Of a DNA stretch of 64,000 nucleotides, positions 1 through 11,364 are shown piece by piece. Position 1 is the stretch's first letter. Each line of letters starts with the position of its first letter. The notes beneath the pieces were generated by a model. That model saw only the letters and a program-made list of their open reading frames with translations, was not told the DNA's origin and searched no databases. The position numbers were made by a program, and so were the translations under genes. Origin of the DNA: Magnetospirillum sp. 15-1. Its GTDB lineage: Bacteria > Pseudomonadota > Alphaproteobacteria > Rhodospirillales > Magnetospirillaceae. Location of the stretch: assembly GCF_900184795.1 (NCBI RefSeq), contig NZ_FXXN01000028.1, forward strand, positions 216,628 to 280,627, written 5' to 3'.

Positions 1-637
1 CCTGCCAGTTGCCGGTCAGCGTCATGGCCATGATCTTCTGCCAGACCATGGAATCGGCCATGGTCCACGGCTCGGGCTTGACGCCGAGGATGGTGAACTC
101 GGGCGGCAGGCGGTGGGTGTTGTAGGACATCCAGGCGTTGACGCCGTCGGCATAGGATTGCAGCGCCGACCGCGTCGGGTCCGACAGCGCCCCCAGCGAT
201 TGCTCGGCGGCCCGGTAGAGTCCAAGGGTGCGCATGTAGCGGTCGCTGGCCAGGCCCGGCTCGCCGACGATCTCGGCCAGCCGCCCGGCGCCCAGGCGGC
301 GCTGGGCCTCCATCTGCCACATGCGGTCCTGGGCATGGACCCAGCCCATGGCGAAATAGGCGTCGTGCCGGGTCTCGGCGACGATCTTGGGAATACCGAC
401 GCTGTCGCGGGTGATGGTGGTCTTCAACTGGATGCCGGCGACCGGATGGCGGCCGTCGATGCGCGGCAACGACCCCATGGCTACCACGAACAGGGCGGAG
501 AAACCGAGGAGGAGAACCAGGGCGATCCCATTGACCACCTTGGCCCAGGTGGACATGGAATCGCCGATATGCGCGAAATCCTGGGCGCCCGGCTTGTCCT
601 CGGCCGTGTTTTCATTCGTCGCGGCGTTTTCCGGCAC
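1..637 (-). CDS. Penicillin acylase family protein, N-terminal part (runs off the left edge)
   Basis: The reverse strand is open from base 637 to the window edge. It encodes a short polar leader, one hydrophobic segment (about residues 34-50) and then the start of a penicillin amidase-type N-terminal nucleophile hydrolase. The recognisable part is the stretch around FAMGWVHAQDRMWQMEAQRR, followed by RLAEIVGEPGLASD, typical of the alpha chain of this family. Members hydrolyse amides, including beta-lactam side chains and acyl-homoserine lactones, usually outside the cytoplasmic membrane. The catalytic serine at the start of the beta chain lies outside the window, so activity cannot be judged. 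The start is taken as GTG at 637, after a G-rich stretch; ATG at 556 (MSTWAKVV), just before the hydrophobic segment, is a good alternative. Confidence 0.8.
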   Translation of the reverse strand, partial: MPENAATNENTAEDKPGAQDFAHIGDSMSTWAKVVNGIALVLLLGFSALFVVAMGSLPRIDGRHPVAGIQLKTTITRDSVGIPKIVAETRHDAYFAMGWVHAQDRMWQMEAQRRLGAGRLAEIVGEPGLASDRYMRTLGLYRAAEQSLGALSDPTRSALQSYADGVNAWMSYNTHRLPPEFTILGVKPEPWTMADSMVWQKIMAMTLTGNWQ

Positions 638-785
638 GGCCTCGCCCCCACATCCCCAATTCAGGCGCAGCCTCTTCCTAACCCGCTGCGGGTCATGAGT
701 AAAGGCCGCATCGCCTTTGGCCGGGACGCAGCGGGCATGGTATAGGTGTCGGCGATGTATTTTTTCAGCAAGGACGAGGAATCCG

Positions 786-1190
786 ATGATCGGTAAGTTG
801 AACCATGTCGCCATCGCCGTGCCCGATCTGGCCGCCGCCACCGCGCTCTACCGTGACACGCTGGGTGCCAAGGTTTCCGACCCGGTGCCGCAGCCGGCCC
901 ACGGCGTGACGGTGGTGTTCGTGGAATTGCCCAACACCAAGGTGGAACTGCTGCATCCCATGGGCGAAAAGTCGCCCATCGCCGGTTTCCTCGAGAAGAA
1001 TCCGTCCGGCGGCATCCACCACATCTGCTATGAGGTCGAGGACATCCTGGCGGCGCGCGACAAGCTGAAGGCCACCGGCGCCCGCGTCCTGGGCGACGGC
1101 GAGCCCAAGATCGGCGCCCATGACAAGCCGGTGCTGTTCCTGCATCCCAAGGACTTCAACGGTACCCTGGTGGAATTGGAACAGGCGTAG
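786..1190 (+). CDS. mce: Methylmalonyl-CoA epimerase
   Basis: 134-residue glyoxalase/VOC-fold protein. It interconverts the (R) and (S) forms of methylmalonyl-CoA, linking propionyl-CoA carboxylation to methylmalonyl-CoA mutase; in some alphaproteobacteria it also serves ethylmalonyl-CoA. Two beta-alpha-beta-beta-beta modules are visible, beginning LNHVAIAVPDL and GGIHHICYEVEDI, and ending FNGTLVELEQA. The conserved His near residue 7, the His pair in HHICYEV and the Glu close to the C terminus are the expected metal ligands. The length is normal for the family. ATG 786 follows an AGGACGAGG ribosome site; a longer in-frame extension to 717 has no support. No mutase gene is in the window. Confidence 0.93.
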   Translation: MIGKLNHVAIAVPDLAAATALYRDTLGAKVSDPVPQPAHGVTVVFVELPNTKVELLHPMGEKSPIAGFLEKNPSGGIHHICYEVEDILAARDKLKATGARVLGDGEPKIGAHDKPVLFLHPKDFNGTLVELEQA

Positions 1191-1259
1191 CGCCCAACCA
1201 AACCCTACTCGGCCACGCGGGGTTGGCGGGGCGGCCGCGTGGCCGAGGAGAAATGATCC

Positions 1260-1817
1260 ATGAGTTGGTATTGCGATGTCGCGCCGGGCCACCCCTTCCA
1301 CGGCCCTTACCACGACCGGGAATACGGCTTTCCGCTCACCGACGAGCGCGGATTGTTCGAGCGCCTTTGCCTGGAGATCTTCCAGGCCGGCCTGTCCTGG
1401 CTGATCGTGCTCAAGAAGCGCCCCTCCATGGTGGCGGCCTTCGACGGCTTCGAGGTGGACAAGGTCGCCGCCTATGGCGAGGCCGACCTGCAGCGCCTGC
1501 TGAATGACGCCGGCATCATCCGCAACCGCCGCAAGCTGGACGCCATCATCGAGAACGCCCGCCGCCTTCGGGCGCTGCGGGCCCGCGAAGGCAGCTTCGC
1601 CGCCTGGATCGAGCGGCACCATCCGCTGACCAAGGACGGCTGGGTCAAGCTGTTCAAGGCGAATTTCGTCTTCATGGGCGGCGAGGTGGTCAACGAATTC
1701 CTGATGAGCATCGGCTACCTGCCCGGCTCCCATCGCGAGGATTGCCCGGTTTGCCAGTGCCTGAACGGCTTGGATGTGCCGTGGAAAAAGGTGGGGGAGG
1801 CTTTCTATTCTAAATAG
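1260..1817 (+). CDS. tag: DNA-3-methyladenine glycosylase I
   Basis: 185-residue TAG-type base-excision glycosylase that removes 3-methyladenine from alkylated DNA in the cytoplasm. The N terminus (MSWYCDV...YHDREYG) and the C-terminal HREDCPVC supply the Cys-His and His-Cys residues of the zinc staple that characterises TAG. The central FQAGLSWLIVLKKRP block is the conserved helix at the base-binding pocket. The start ATG lies a few bases after GAGGAG. It is 69 bases downstream of the epimerase and may share its transcript, although the functions are unrelated. The length fits E. coli Tag (187 aa). Confidence 0.94.
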   Translation: MSWYCDVAPGHPFHGPYHDREYGFPLTDERGLFERLCLEIFQAGLSWLIVLKKRPSMVAAFDGFEVDKVAAYGEADLQRLLNDAGIIRNRRKLDAIIENARRLRALRAREGSFAAWIERHHPLTKDGWVKLFKANFVFMGGEVVNEFLMSIGYLPGSHREDCPVCQCLNGLDVPWKKVGEAFYSK

Positions 1818-2019
1818 GATGCCGGTGGGCTGTAAACGAAGTGTGTCAATAATGTTATTGTGGATAAATGAATGCCTGGAGACGCAGGTTGTTTCCGAGT
1901 TGTGGCTGCATATCGGCTTTGCGTAATCTGTGGATTCATAATTTGTAATTAGTATTGAGTGACGCTTTGCCTGTGCCTATAGTTCTCCCGTGGGCGACAC
2001 TATCCGGGTGGGGGTGGCG
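1818..2019. other. AT-rich intergenic region, probable promoter of the next gene
   Basis: About 200 bases with clearly lower GC than the surroundings, especially 1845-1965. No open frame or RNA gene was recognised. It most likely carries the promoter of the unrecognised gene at 2020, but no single -35/-10 pair is convincing enough to place. Confidence 0.4.
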
Positions 2020-2823
2020 ATGTCTGAGAACGATCTTGGGTCACGATGCCGGAACACGGCCGGGACCGTCGTCAGGGTCTTTGCCGGCTTGCTGGAGGAA
2101 CAGGCGGTCGGCGGTCAGGTTTCGGTGGATGTCATCCGGCGGACCTGTACGGTGGTCGGCGGGACCGGCGAGATTCTCGATGATCTCTATGCCAGCAGCG
2201 AGCGGTCCTGCCAGGACATCTTCGCCCTGCGGCAGGTGGACGGCCAGCGGACCAACTATATCGGCCGGATCGTCACCAAGACCTTTTCCCATGTGCTGGA
2301 CGACCGTTCGTCGGGGATCACCCGGTCCCATCTCGGCCGCTTCTTCACGGCGCTGCGCATGATCCTGGGGGAGGAGGTCTACGACGATCTCCAGTCACGT
2401 TGCGCCGCCATCGCGGCGGAGGTGTCGCGGGGAGACGACGGCGTTACCCGGTGGGAGGCGTTCTATCACCATCCCGACGTCATGCTGATCCGCGAGCGCG
2501 TGCTGGTGTCCATCGCCCGGACCTTCCGGCGTTTCGAGCCGCGCAAGGACTGGCTGATGATCGTCATGAACTCGTCGCCGGGCAGCCGCTCCATCGGCGG
2601 CAGCGCCTTCGTGACCGCCGCGCAGGGCAAGCGCGGCGCCGACGAATTCGGCGATGCCAAGTTCCTGCTGGTATTCGACGCCCTGTTCGCCTCTTGCGCC
2701 CCCAAGGCCATGGACGATGCCCAGCGCGCCGAGTTTCTGTCGCGCTGGCAGGTGGCGCCGGAAGCGGTGTTCGGGCCGATCCTGTCGGAACTGGCCCGCT
2801 TGCGCGCCCGTCTGGCGGCCTGA
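2020..2823 (+). CDS. Conserved-looking cytoplasmic protein of unknown function
   Basis: A 267-residue soluble protein with no signal peptide or membrane segment. I do not recognise a family. The sequence alternates hydrophobic and charged helices, with Arg-rich middle stretches (TFRRFEPRKDW) and a helical C terminus (ELARLRARLAA). The codon pattern matches its neighbours, so it looks like a real gene. ATG 2020 is preferred because it is preceded by GGGGTGG; an in-frame GTG at 1990 would add ten residues. It stands alone: an AT-rich leader precedes it and a perfect stem-loop follows. Confidence 0.7.
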   Translation: MSENDLGSRCRNTAGTVVRVFAGLLEEQAVGGQVSVDVIRRTCTVVGGTGEILDDLYASSERSCQDIFALRQVDGQRTNYIGRIVTKTFSHVLDDRSSGITRSHLGRFFTALRMILGEEVYDDLQSRCAAIAAEVSRGDDGVTRWEAFYHHPDVMLIRERVLVSIARTFRRFEPRKDWLMIVMNSSPGSRSIGGSAFVTAAQGKRGADEFGDAKFLLVFDALFASCAPKAMDDAQRAEFLSRWQVAPEAVFGPILSELARLRARLAA

Positions 2824-2848
2824 TCGCGCACGATCCGAAAACGGAAAC

Positions 2849-2875
2849 GGCAGGATCGCCTTTGGCGATCCTGCC
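2849..2875 (+). terminator. Perfect 12-bp stem-loop after the unknown gene
   Basis: GGCAGGATCGCC, a 3-base loop (TTT) and the exact reverse complement, starting 26 bases after the stop codon at 2823. It should form a very stable hairpin. There is no T-run behind it, so it may be a weak intrinsic terminator or an RNA-stabilising 3-prime end. Confidence 0.6.
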
Positions 2876-2996
2876 GCATCCTACGTTCCTGGCCTCGGCC
2901 TTTCGGCGGACCTGGGACACGTTCCTCCCGACACTCAAGCCGCTTTGGCGCAACCGTTATCGGATGTCTTGCTCGTTTGCCGAGCTTGAGGAGCAC

Positions 2997-3050
2997 TTTA
3001 CGAAATATTCTGGCGGCCGTCACCCCATTTCTTTGTGAACATTTCGTAAA
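2997..3050. promoter_or_regulatory. Paired 10-bp inverted repeat, operator-like
   Basis: TTTACGAAAT at 2997-3006 is matched by its exact reverse complement ATTTCGTAAA at 3041-3050, with 34 bases between. Each arm is itself near-palindromic; the right arm extends to CATTT-CGT-AAATG at 3040-3052. Two copies of one small palindrome about four helical turns apart (44-base shift), 85 bases before a start codon, suggest a cooperative binding site. The regulator is unknown. Confidence 0.45.
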
Positions 3051-3134
3051 TGCGAGTGGCTGCGAAAGTCTTGAAGGCGGGCGGCGGGGGGCGCATCGTG
3101 GTGGTAATACCGTCCCACCGTTCGGAGCCGGGCC

Positions 3135-4001
3135 ATGCGCCGTTTCGTGTTTCTGTCCGCCGCCCTTTGCCTTTCCTCCACCGCCGCCATGGCGCAAGGG
3201 CAGGGGGCAACCGCATCGTCCGGTCCCATGGTCATCACCATTTCCAGGCTGGATTGCTCGCGGGTGATCCAGCACACGCCGGCCGCCGACGTGGCCTACA
3301 AACCCGGCGTCGACGTCCATGGCAAGCCGGTGGTCTCGGCCGATGCCGATCCGAAGCAGGCGGAATTCGCCAAGAAGATCCTGCCCGAGGTGCTGGAGAT
3401 TCCCCTCACCATCAATCCGCTGACCTACAACAAGGCCAAGGCGGCCAACAAGAACAAGGCGGCAGCCGCCTCCGCCGTGGCGGCCAACACCCAGGCCATC
3501 ACCACGGCCAAGGCCCAGGGAACCGCCCTGAACACCCAGCTCGGCACGCTCACGTCCCAGAAGACGGCGCTGACCAATACCTACAACGCCGACACGGCGG
3601 CGCTGATCGCCAATACCGGCGGGGCCGGGACGACGGATGCCGGGCTGTTGCGGGTCCGGGCGGCGCGGCAGTCGGCCATCGATTCCGCCTACAACGGCAA
3701 GCTCTCCACCATCAATTCGCAGATCACCTCGGTGAACTCGGCCATTACCGCCAACACCGCCTCGCTCACCAATCTGCAGGCGCAGGACACCACCTTGCGC
3801 CAGCAATATACCGACACCAACATGGCGACCGAGGGAACCCTGGCCGGGTTGTCGGCCAAGGGGCTGGATTCGACCCAGATGAAGCTGGGAACCATCAAAT
3901 ACGACATCGCCCGCAACATCTTCACCTTCAACGACGAGCCCCTGATGTCCGAGGACCAGCGCGCCCTGGCCGAAGCCTGCGCCAGGCGAGGGGTGAGGTA
4001 G
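3135..4001 (+). CDS. Secreted coiled-coil protein of unknown function
   Basis: 288 residues. It has a clear Sec signal peptide (MRRFVFLSAALCLSSTAAMAQ, cleavage probably after AMA), so the product is periplasmic or outer surface. Residues about 95-240 are a long, Ala/Thr/Asn/Gln-rich helical region with heptad character (repeated NTQ, TAK, NSQI, NAQ-type segments), predicted to form a coiled coil. The C-terminal 40 residues are more mixed and end in ACARRGVR. I do not recognise a family. The low charge and high Thr/Asn content recall extended surface or outer-membrane-associated proteins. The gene follows the inverted repeat at 2997-3050 and looks monocistronic. Confidence 0.75.
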   Translation: MRRFVFLSAALCLSSTAAMAQGQGATASSGPMVITISRLDCSRVIQHTPAADVAYKPGVDVHGKPVVSADADPKQAEFAKKILPEVLEIPLTINPLTYNKAKAANKNKAAAASAVAANTQAITTAKAQGTALNTQLGTLTSQKTALTNTYNADTAALIANTGGAGTTDAGLLRVRAARQSAIDSAYNGKLSTINSQITSVNSAITANTASLTNLQAQDTTLRQQYTDTNMATEGTLAGLSAKGLDSTQMKLGTIKYDIARNIFTFNDEPLMSEDQRALAEACARRGVR

Positions 4002-4083
4002 CGGGGCGAGGGGCATCGGGTAGCGTTGCCAAGCCGGCCGCCATTGCCTATTGTCCCCGTCCAGGATTGATCCGCGGGGTTCC

Positions 4084-5328
4084 ATGATCTTCAATTCGTT
4101 CGAGCGCATGGTGGCGTTCCGCTATCTGCGGGCCCGGCGCAAGGAAGGCTTCATCTCGGTCATCGCCGGGTTCTCGCTGGCCGGCATCGGCCTCGGCGTC
4201 GCCACGCTGATCGTGGTGATGGCGGTGATGAACGGCTTTCGCCACGAGTTGCTGGGCCGCATCCTCGGCATCAACGGCCATATCGGCGTCTACGGTTCGG
4301 GCGCGCCGCTCACCGGCTTCGACCCTTTGTCCGAGTCCATCCGCAAGCTGCCGGGCGTCACCAAGGTCATCCCCACCGCCGAGGGACAGGTCTTCGCCAC
4401 GTCGGCCGGCGGCGGCACCGGGGCCATCGTGCGCGGCGTGCGGCCCGAGGACCTGCTGACCCGCCAGGTCTTCCAGAAGAAGTATCGCGGCAATCCCGCC
4501 GATTTCGCCGGCGACGACGCGGTGGTGATCGGCAAGCGCCTGGCCGAGAAGCTGGGAGTGCGCATCGGCGATTCCGTCTCGCTGATCTCGCCCAAGGGCA
4601 ACGCCACCGCCTTCGGCACCGTGCCGCGCATGCGCGGCTACCGGGTGGTGGGAACCTTCGACGTCGGCATGTTCGAGTATGATTCCGGCTTCATCTTCAT
4701 GCCGCTGGAAGCCGCCCAGACCTATTTCCGCATGCCCGATTCGGTGACTCAGATCGAGGTGTTCGTCGAGAATCCTGACATGGTCCCCGAGACCCGCAAG
4801 GCCATCTGGGACATCGCCGGCAACAACGTCACCATCTATGACTGGCAGCAGGCCAACGCCAATTTCTTCAACGCCATCCAGGTGGAGCGGAACGTCATGT
4901 TCCTGATCCTTACCCTGATCATTCTGGTGGCGGCGTTCAACATCATCTCCAGCCTGATCATGCTGGTGAAGGACAAGGGGCGCGATATCGCCATCCTGCG
5001 CACCATGGGGGCGACGCGCGGCATGATTCTCCGCATCTTCTTCCTGGCCGGTGCTTCGGTTGGGGTGGTGGGGACGGTGGCCGGTACCCTGCTGGGTGTG
5101 GCCTTCGCCAGCAATATCGAGAATATCCGCCAGTTCATCCAGTCCATCATCGGCCGCGAACTGTTCGCCGCCGAGATTTACTTCCTGACCCAGCTACCCG
5201 CCCGGGTCGAGGTGCGCGAGGTGGTCACCGTGGTGCTGATGGCCCTGGGGCTGTCCTTCGCCGCCACCATCTACCCCGCCTGGCGCGCCGCCAAGCTCGA
5301 TCCGGTGGAGGCCCTTCGTTATGAATAG
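4084..5328 (+). CDS. lolC: Lipoprotein-releasing ABC transporter permease, LolC/E family
   Basis: 414 residues. Inner-membrane permease that, with LolD, extracts mature lipoproteins from the cytoplasmic membrane and passes them to LolA. The layout is the FtsX/MacB type: one transmembrane segment near residues 25-48, a large periplasmic domain (about 50-270), then three membrane segments near 272-300, 320-345 and 378-400. The N-terminal [20 protein letters not shown] and C-terminal [18 protein letters not shown] are hallmark LolC/E sequences. Many alphaproteobacteria have a single LolC/E homologue that forms a homodimer; only one is seen here. ATG 4084 is chosen over the in-frame upstream extension because it fits family length. 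It overlaps lolD by 8 bases. Confidence 0.95.
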   Translation: MIFNSFERMVAFRYLRARRKEGFISVIAGFSLAGIGLGVATLIVVMAVMNGFRHELLGRILGINGHIGVYGSGAPLTGFDPLSESIRKLPGVTKVIPTAEGQVFATSAGGGTGAIVRGVRPEDLLTRQVFQKKYRGNPADFAGDDAVVIGKRLAEKLGVRIGDSVSLISPKGNATAFGTVPRMRGYRVVGTFDVGMFEYDSGFIFMPLEAAQTYFRMPDSVTQIEVFVENPDMVPETRKAIWDIAGNNVTIYDWQQANANFFNAIQVERNVMFLILTLIILVAAFNIISSLIMLVKDKGRDIAILRTMGATRGMILRIFFLAGASVGVVGTVAGTLLGVAFASNIENIRQFIQSIIGRELFAAEIYFLTQLPARVEVREVVTVVLMALGLSFAATIYPAWRAAKLDPVEALRYE

Positions 5329-6001
5329 CGACGGTCTGAAGCTGGACAACATCCGCCGCGTCTTCCATCAGGGCAAGGACGACCTGGAGGTGCTGAAGGG
5401 CGCCAATCTGGAGATCCGGGCGGGCGAGATCGTCGCCCTGGTCGGCCCCTCGGGAGCGGGCAAGTCGACCCTGCTGCACATCGCCGGCCTGCTGGAGCGC
5501 CCCGACAGCGGCGAGGTCCATCTGGCCGGCAATCCGGCCGGCGCCCTGGGAGAGAAGGAGCGCACCCTTCTGCGCCGCCTGCATCTGGGCTTCGTCTATC
5601 AGTACCACCACCTGTTGCCGGAATTCTCGGCCGTCGAGAACGTCATCCTGCCGCAGATGATCGCCGGGGTAAGCCGGACCCGGGCGCGGGCGCGGGCCAT
5701 GGACCTGCTGGGCCGTATGAAGCTGGACGCCCGCGCCGAGCACCGCCCCGGCCAGTTGTCGGGCGGCGAGCAGCAGCGTGTGGCCATCTGCCGTGCCCTG
5801 GCCAACGGGCCGCGTGTCCTGCTGGCCGACGAGCCCACCGGCAATCTCGACCCCCACACCGCCGAAGGGGTGTTCGACGAGCTGATCCGTCTGGTCAAGA
5901 CCTCGGGCGTGGCGGCCCTGATCGCCACCCACAACCCCGATCTGGCCGCCCGCATGGATCGGGTGGTGAAGATGAGCGAGGGCTTGCTGGTCGAGCAATA
6001 G
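5321..6001 (+). CDS. lolD: Lipoprotein-releasing system ATP-binding protein LolD
   Basis: 226-residue ABC ATPase that powers LolC/E. Walker A (GPSGAGKST, residues 42-50), the Q-loop region, signature LSGGEQQ, Walker B ([12 protein letters not shown]) and the switch His (ATHNPDLA) are all present. The order lolC-lolD and the 8-base overlap support translational coupling and a fixed complex. The length is normal for LolD. Confidence 0.95.
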   Translation: MNSDGLKLDNIRRVFHQGKDDLEVLKGANLEIRAGEIVALVGPSGAGKSTLLHIAGLLERPDSGEVHLAGNPAGALGEKERTLLRRLHLGFVYQYHHLLPEFSAVENVILPQMIAGVSRTRARARAMDLLGRMKLDARAEHRPGQLSGGEQQRVAICRALANGPRVLLADEPTGNLDPHTAEGVFDELIRLVKTSGVAALIATHNPDLAARMDRVVKMSEGLLVEQ

Positions 6002-6004
6002 GGT

Positions 6005-6016
6005 GATGCCGGCATC
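6005..6016. repeat. 12-bp perfect palindrome after lolD
   Basis: GATGCCGGCATC starts three bases after the lolD stop codon, with no spacer between arms. It could be a protein-binding site for the next gene or part of a weak 3-prime hairpin. The function is unknown. Confidence 0.3.
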
Positions 6017-6081
6017 CGGTGCCGCTGGAGTCCGTGCTCGCCGAAGGGTAGAATGACGACAGGCATCGGCTGGGGGCATCC

Positions 6082-7293
6082 ATGGGTGCGATTCCGATCT
6101 GTTTCGATCTCGACCGTCTGATCCTGGCCCTGTCCGACGCCTTTGATCTGGTGGGGGTGGACAAGACCGGCCATTCCCGCCGCGTCGGGCTGATGGCGGC
6201 CCGTATCGCCGAGGAATTGGGCTGGGAGAACGGCGAAATCCGCACCCTGTTGCGTGCCGCCCTGCTGCACGATTGCGGCGTCTCCACCACCGGCGAGCAT
6301 CACGATCTGATGGGGGCGCTCCGCTGGGCCGATTCCGTCGAGCATTGCCAGCGCGGCGCCGGTTATCTCGCCTCCGTGCCGGAACTGGCGCGGCTGGCTC
6401 CCCTGGTGGCCGAGCATCACACCGCCTGGACCAATCTGTGCAACCGGGGCGTGGCCGATGACGTGGCCCTGGCCGCCAACCTGATCTGTCTGGCGGACCG
6501 CACCGACGCCTTGCTGCAGGGGGGCGCCACGGCCGGGCGTGACTTGGTGGTGATACTCAGGGGCCATGGTGGCTTCTTCGCCCCACAGGCGCTGACGGCG
6601 CTGGATCGCCTGGCCCGTCGCGAGGCATTCTGGTTCGCTCTGGAAGAGCCGGTCCTGTCGGAGGCCTTGACCCGTTTGATGGCGGTGGGAGCGCCCGAAC
6701 TGCTCGATATCGCCTCGGTGGTGCGGCTGGCGGCGGTGGTGGGCGGCATCATCGACCGCAAGAGCCCCTATACCGAATGCCACAGCAGCGGCGTGGCGCG
6801 GGTGGCGGTGCTGCTGGGCAAGGCGCTGGGCCTCGGCGAGGTGACGCAGCGCGGCCTGGAGATCGCCGGCTATCTGCACGATATCGGCAAGCTGCGCATT
6901 CCCGACGAACTGCTCGACCGCCAGGGGGCGCTGGACGCCGCCGAACGCCTGCGCATGGCGCGGCACGCCTTCGACACCCGGGTGATTCTCACCCACGCCT
7001 TCGGACCGGGCGGCATTGCCGATTGGGCGGCCTTTCACCATGAATGCCTGTCGGGCAACGGCTATCCGTTCCATCTGGACGGGGACGCCCTGTGCCCAGA
7101 AGCGCGCATCGTCGCGGTGGCCGACGTGTTCCAGGCCCTGGCCCAGCACCGGCCGTACCGCGCGCCGCTTTCGGCCGACGAGATCGCCGCCCTGATGGAC
7201 GGCATGGTGTTCGCGGGCAAGCTGGATTCCGAGGTGGTGGCCGCCTGCAAGGATCATCTCGACGAATGCTGGCGGGCGGCGACCGGGCAGTGA
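6082..7293 (+). CDS. Two-domain HD / HD-GYP phosphohydrolase
   Basis: 403-residue soluble protein with two metal-dependent HD domains. The N-terminal one (about residues 15-130) has the GHSRRV helix, LLHDCG and an AEHH pair. The C-terminal one (about 225-395) has GYLHDIGKLRIP and HHECLSGNGYP. That matches the HD-GYP signature (HHExxDGSGYP) with Ser and Asn at two variable-looking positions. HD-GYP enzymes usually hydrolyse cyclic di-GMP, so this is probably a signalling phosphodiesterase without an obvious receiver or membrane sensor. ATG 6082 begins after a weak GGGG-type site. It lies alone between lolD and dnaE; any link with replication is not shown. Confidence 0.85.
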   Translation: MGAIPICFDLDRLILALSDAFDLVGVDKTGHSRRVGLMAARIAEELGWENGEIRTLLRAALLHDCGVSTTGEHHDLMGALRWADSVEHCQRGAGYLASVPELARLAPLVAEHHTAWTNLCNRGVADDVALAANLICLADRTDALLQGGATAGRDLVVILRGHGGFFAPQALTALDRLARREAFWFALEEPVLSEALTRLMAVGAPELLDIASVVRLAAVVGGIIDRKSPYTECHSSGVARVAVLLGKALGLGEVTQRGLEIAGYLHDIGKLRIPDELLDRQGALDAAERLRMARHAFDTRVILTHAFGPGGIADWAAFHHECLSGNGYPFHLDGDALCPEARIVAVADVFQALAQHRPYRAPLSADEIAALMDGMVFAGKLDSEVVAACKDHLDECWRAATGQ

Positions 7294-7325
7294 CGCGCCG
7301 GCCGGACTAGGGTACTCTCGCCGCC

Positions 7326-10789
<3,464 letters not shown>

Positions 10790-10790
<1 letters not shown>

Positions 10791-11266
10791 TGTCAACGAA
10801 GTGGTTGACGGCCCTGGTGATGTTCCTGGGCCTTGCCGCCTGTACGCCCTCGGAATTCGCCGAGCCGCCCGAGGTGGTGCTGGTTTCCATGGTGCCGGTG
10901 GACGTGTCGCTGATGGAGCAGCGGCTGGCGGTGACCCTTCGGGTGCGCAACCCCAACAACGTGCCCATGAGCGTCGACGGCCTGCGCTTCGCCATCGACG
11001 TCAACGGCAAGGGGTTCGCCAAGGGCACCAGCGACAAGGCGGTCACCGTGCCGCGCCTGGGCGAGGCGGATATCGAAGGCACGGCCCACGTGTCGACCAC
11101 CGATCTGGTCCGTCAGGTATTGGGTGCTCCCGATGCCCAGGGGCTGGCCTATCGCATGTCGGGCACCTTGTTCCTGGCCGGCATGGCCGGGCGCAGCGCC
11201 GGCTTCGAGACCAACGGCGATTTCGACTTCGCCTCGGCGCTGGGCGGCGCGGCCAAGAAGAATTGA
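10790..11266 (+). CDS. LEA type 2 (WHy-domain) lipoprotein
   Basis: 158 residues with a lipoprotein signal (MSTKWLTALVMFLGLAAC, lipobox LAAC). The mature part resembles the LEA-14/WHy beta-sandwich: MVPVDVSLMEQRLAVTLRVRNPN followed by strands ending FETNGDFDF. Such proteins are small envelope proteins, often linked to desiccation or stress, with no known enzymatic role. The ATG overlaps the dnaE stop (TAATG), so expression is probably coupled to dnaE. The membrane of residence is not certain: residue +2 is Thr, so there is no Asp retention signal, which suggests outer-membrane sorting through the Lol system. Confidence 0.75.
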
Positions 11267-11282
11267 CGCTGTCCGGGGAGGA

Positions 11283-11352
11283 CGGGCAGGATGCCCGCGC
11301 CCCAAGGCGTTTTCGGAATGCGGGCGCCCCGCCCGCTGGTGACACTGGTGTC
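11283..11352. repeat. Three successive short inverted repeats in an intercistronic gap
   Basis: The 98-base gap holds three perfect small hairpins: CGGGCA-GGA-TGCCCG (11283-11297), GCGGGC-GCCCC-GCCCGC (11320-11336) and GACAC-TG-GTGTC (11341-11352). The related words ATGCCCGCGCCCC and ATGCGGGCGCCCC occur in the first two. This density is unusual for the window and resembles a dispersed palindromic element or an RNA-processing site. Copy number elsewhere cannot be seen here. Confidence 0.45.
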
Positions 11353-11364
11353 CGTGAGTTCCTT

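Larger units (their letters stand above)
2824..3134. other. 311-base gene-free stretch with hairpin and inverted repeat
   Basis: No credible coding frame was found here. It contains the stem-loop at 2849-2875 and the widely spaced inverted repeat at 2997-3050, then a G-rich segment (3078-3092) before the start codon at 3135. The right half most likely controls the secreted protein that follows. Confidence 0.5.
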
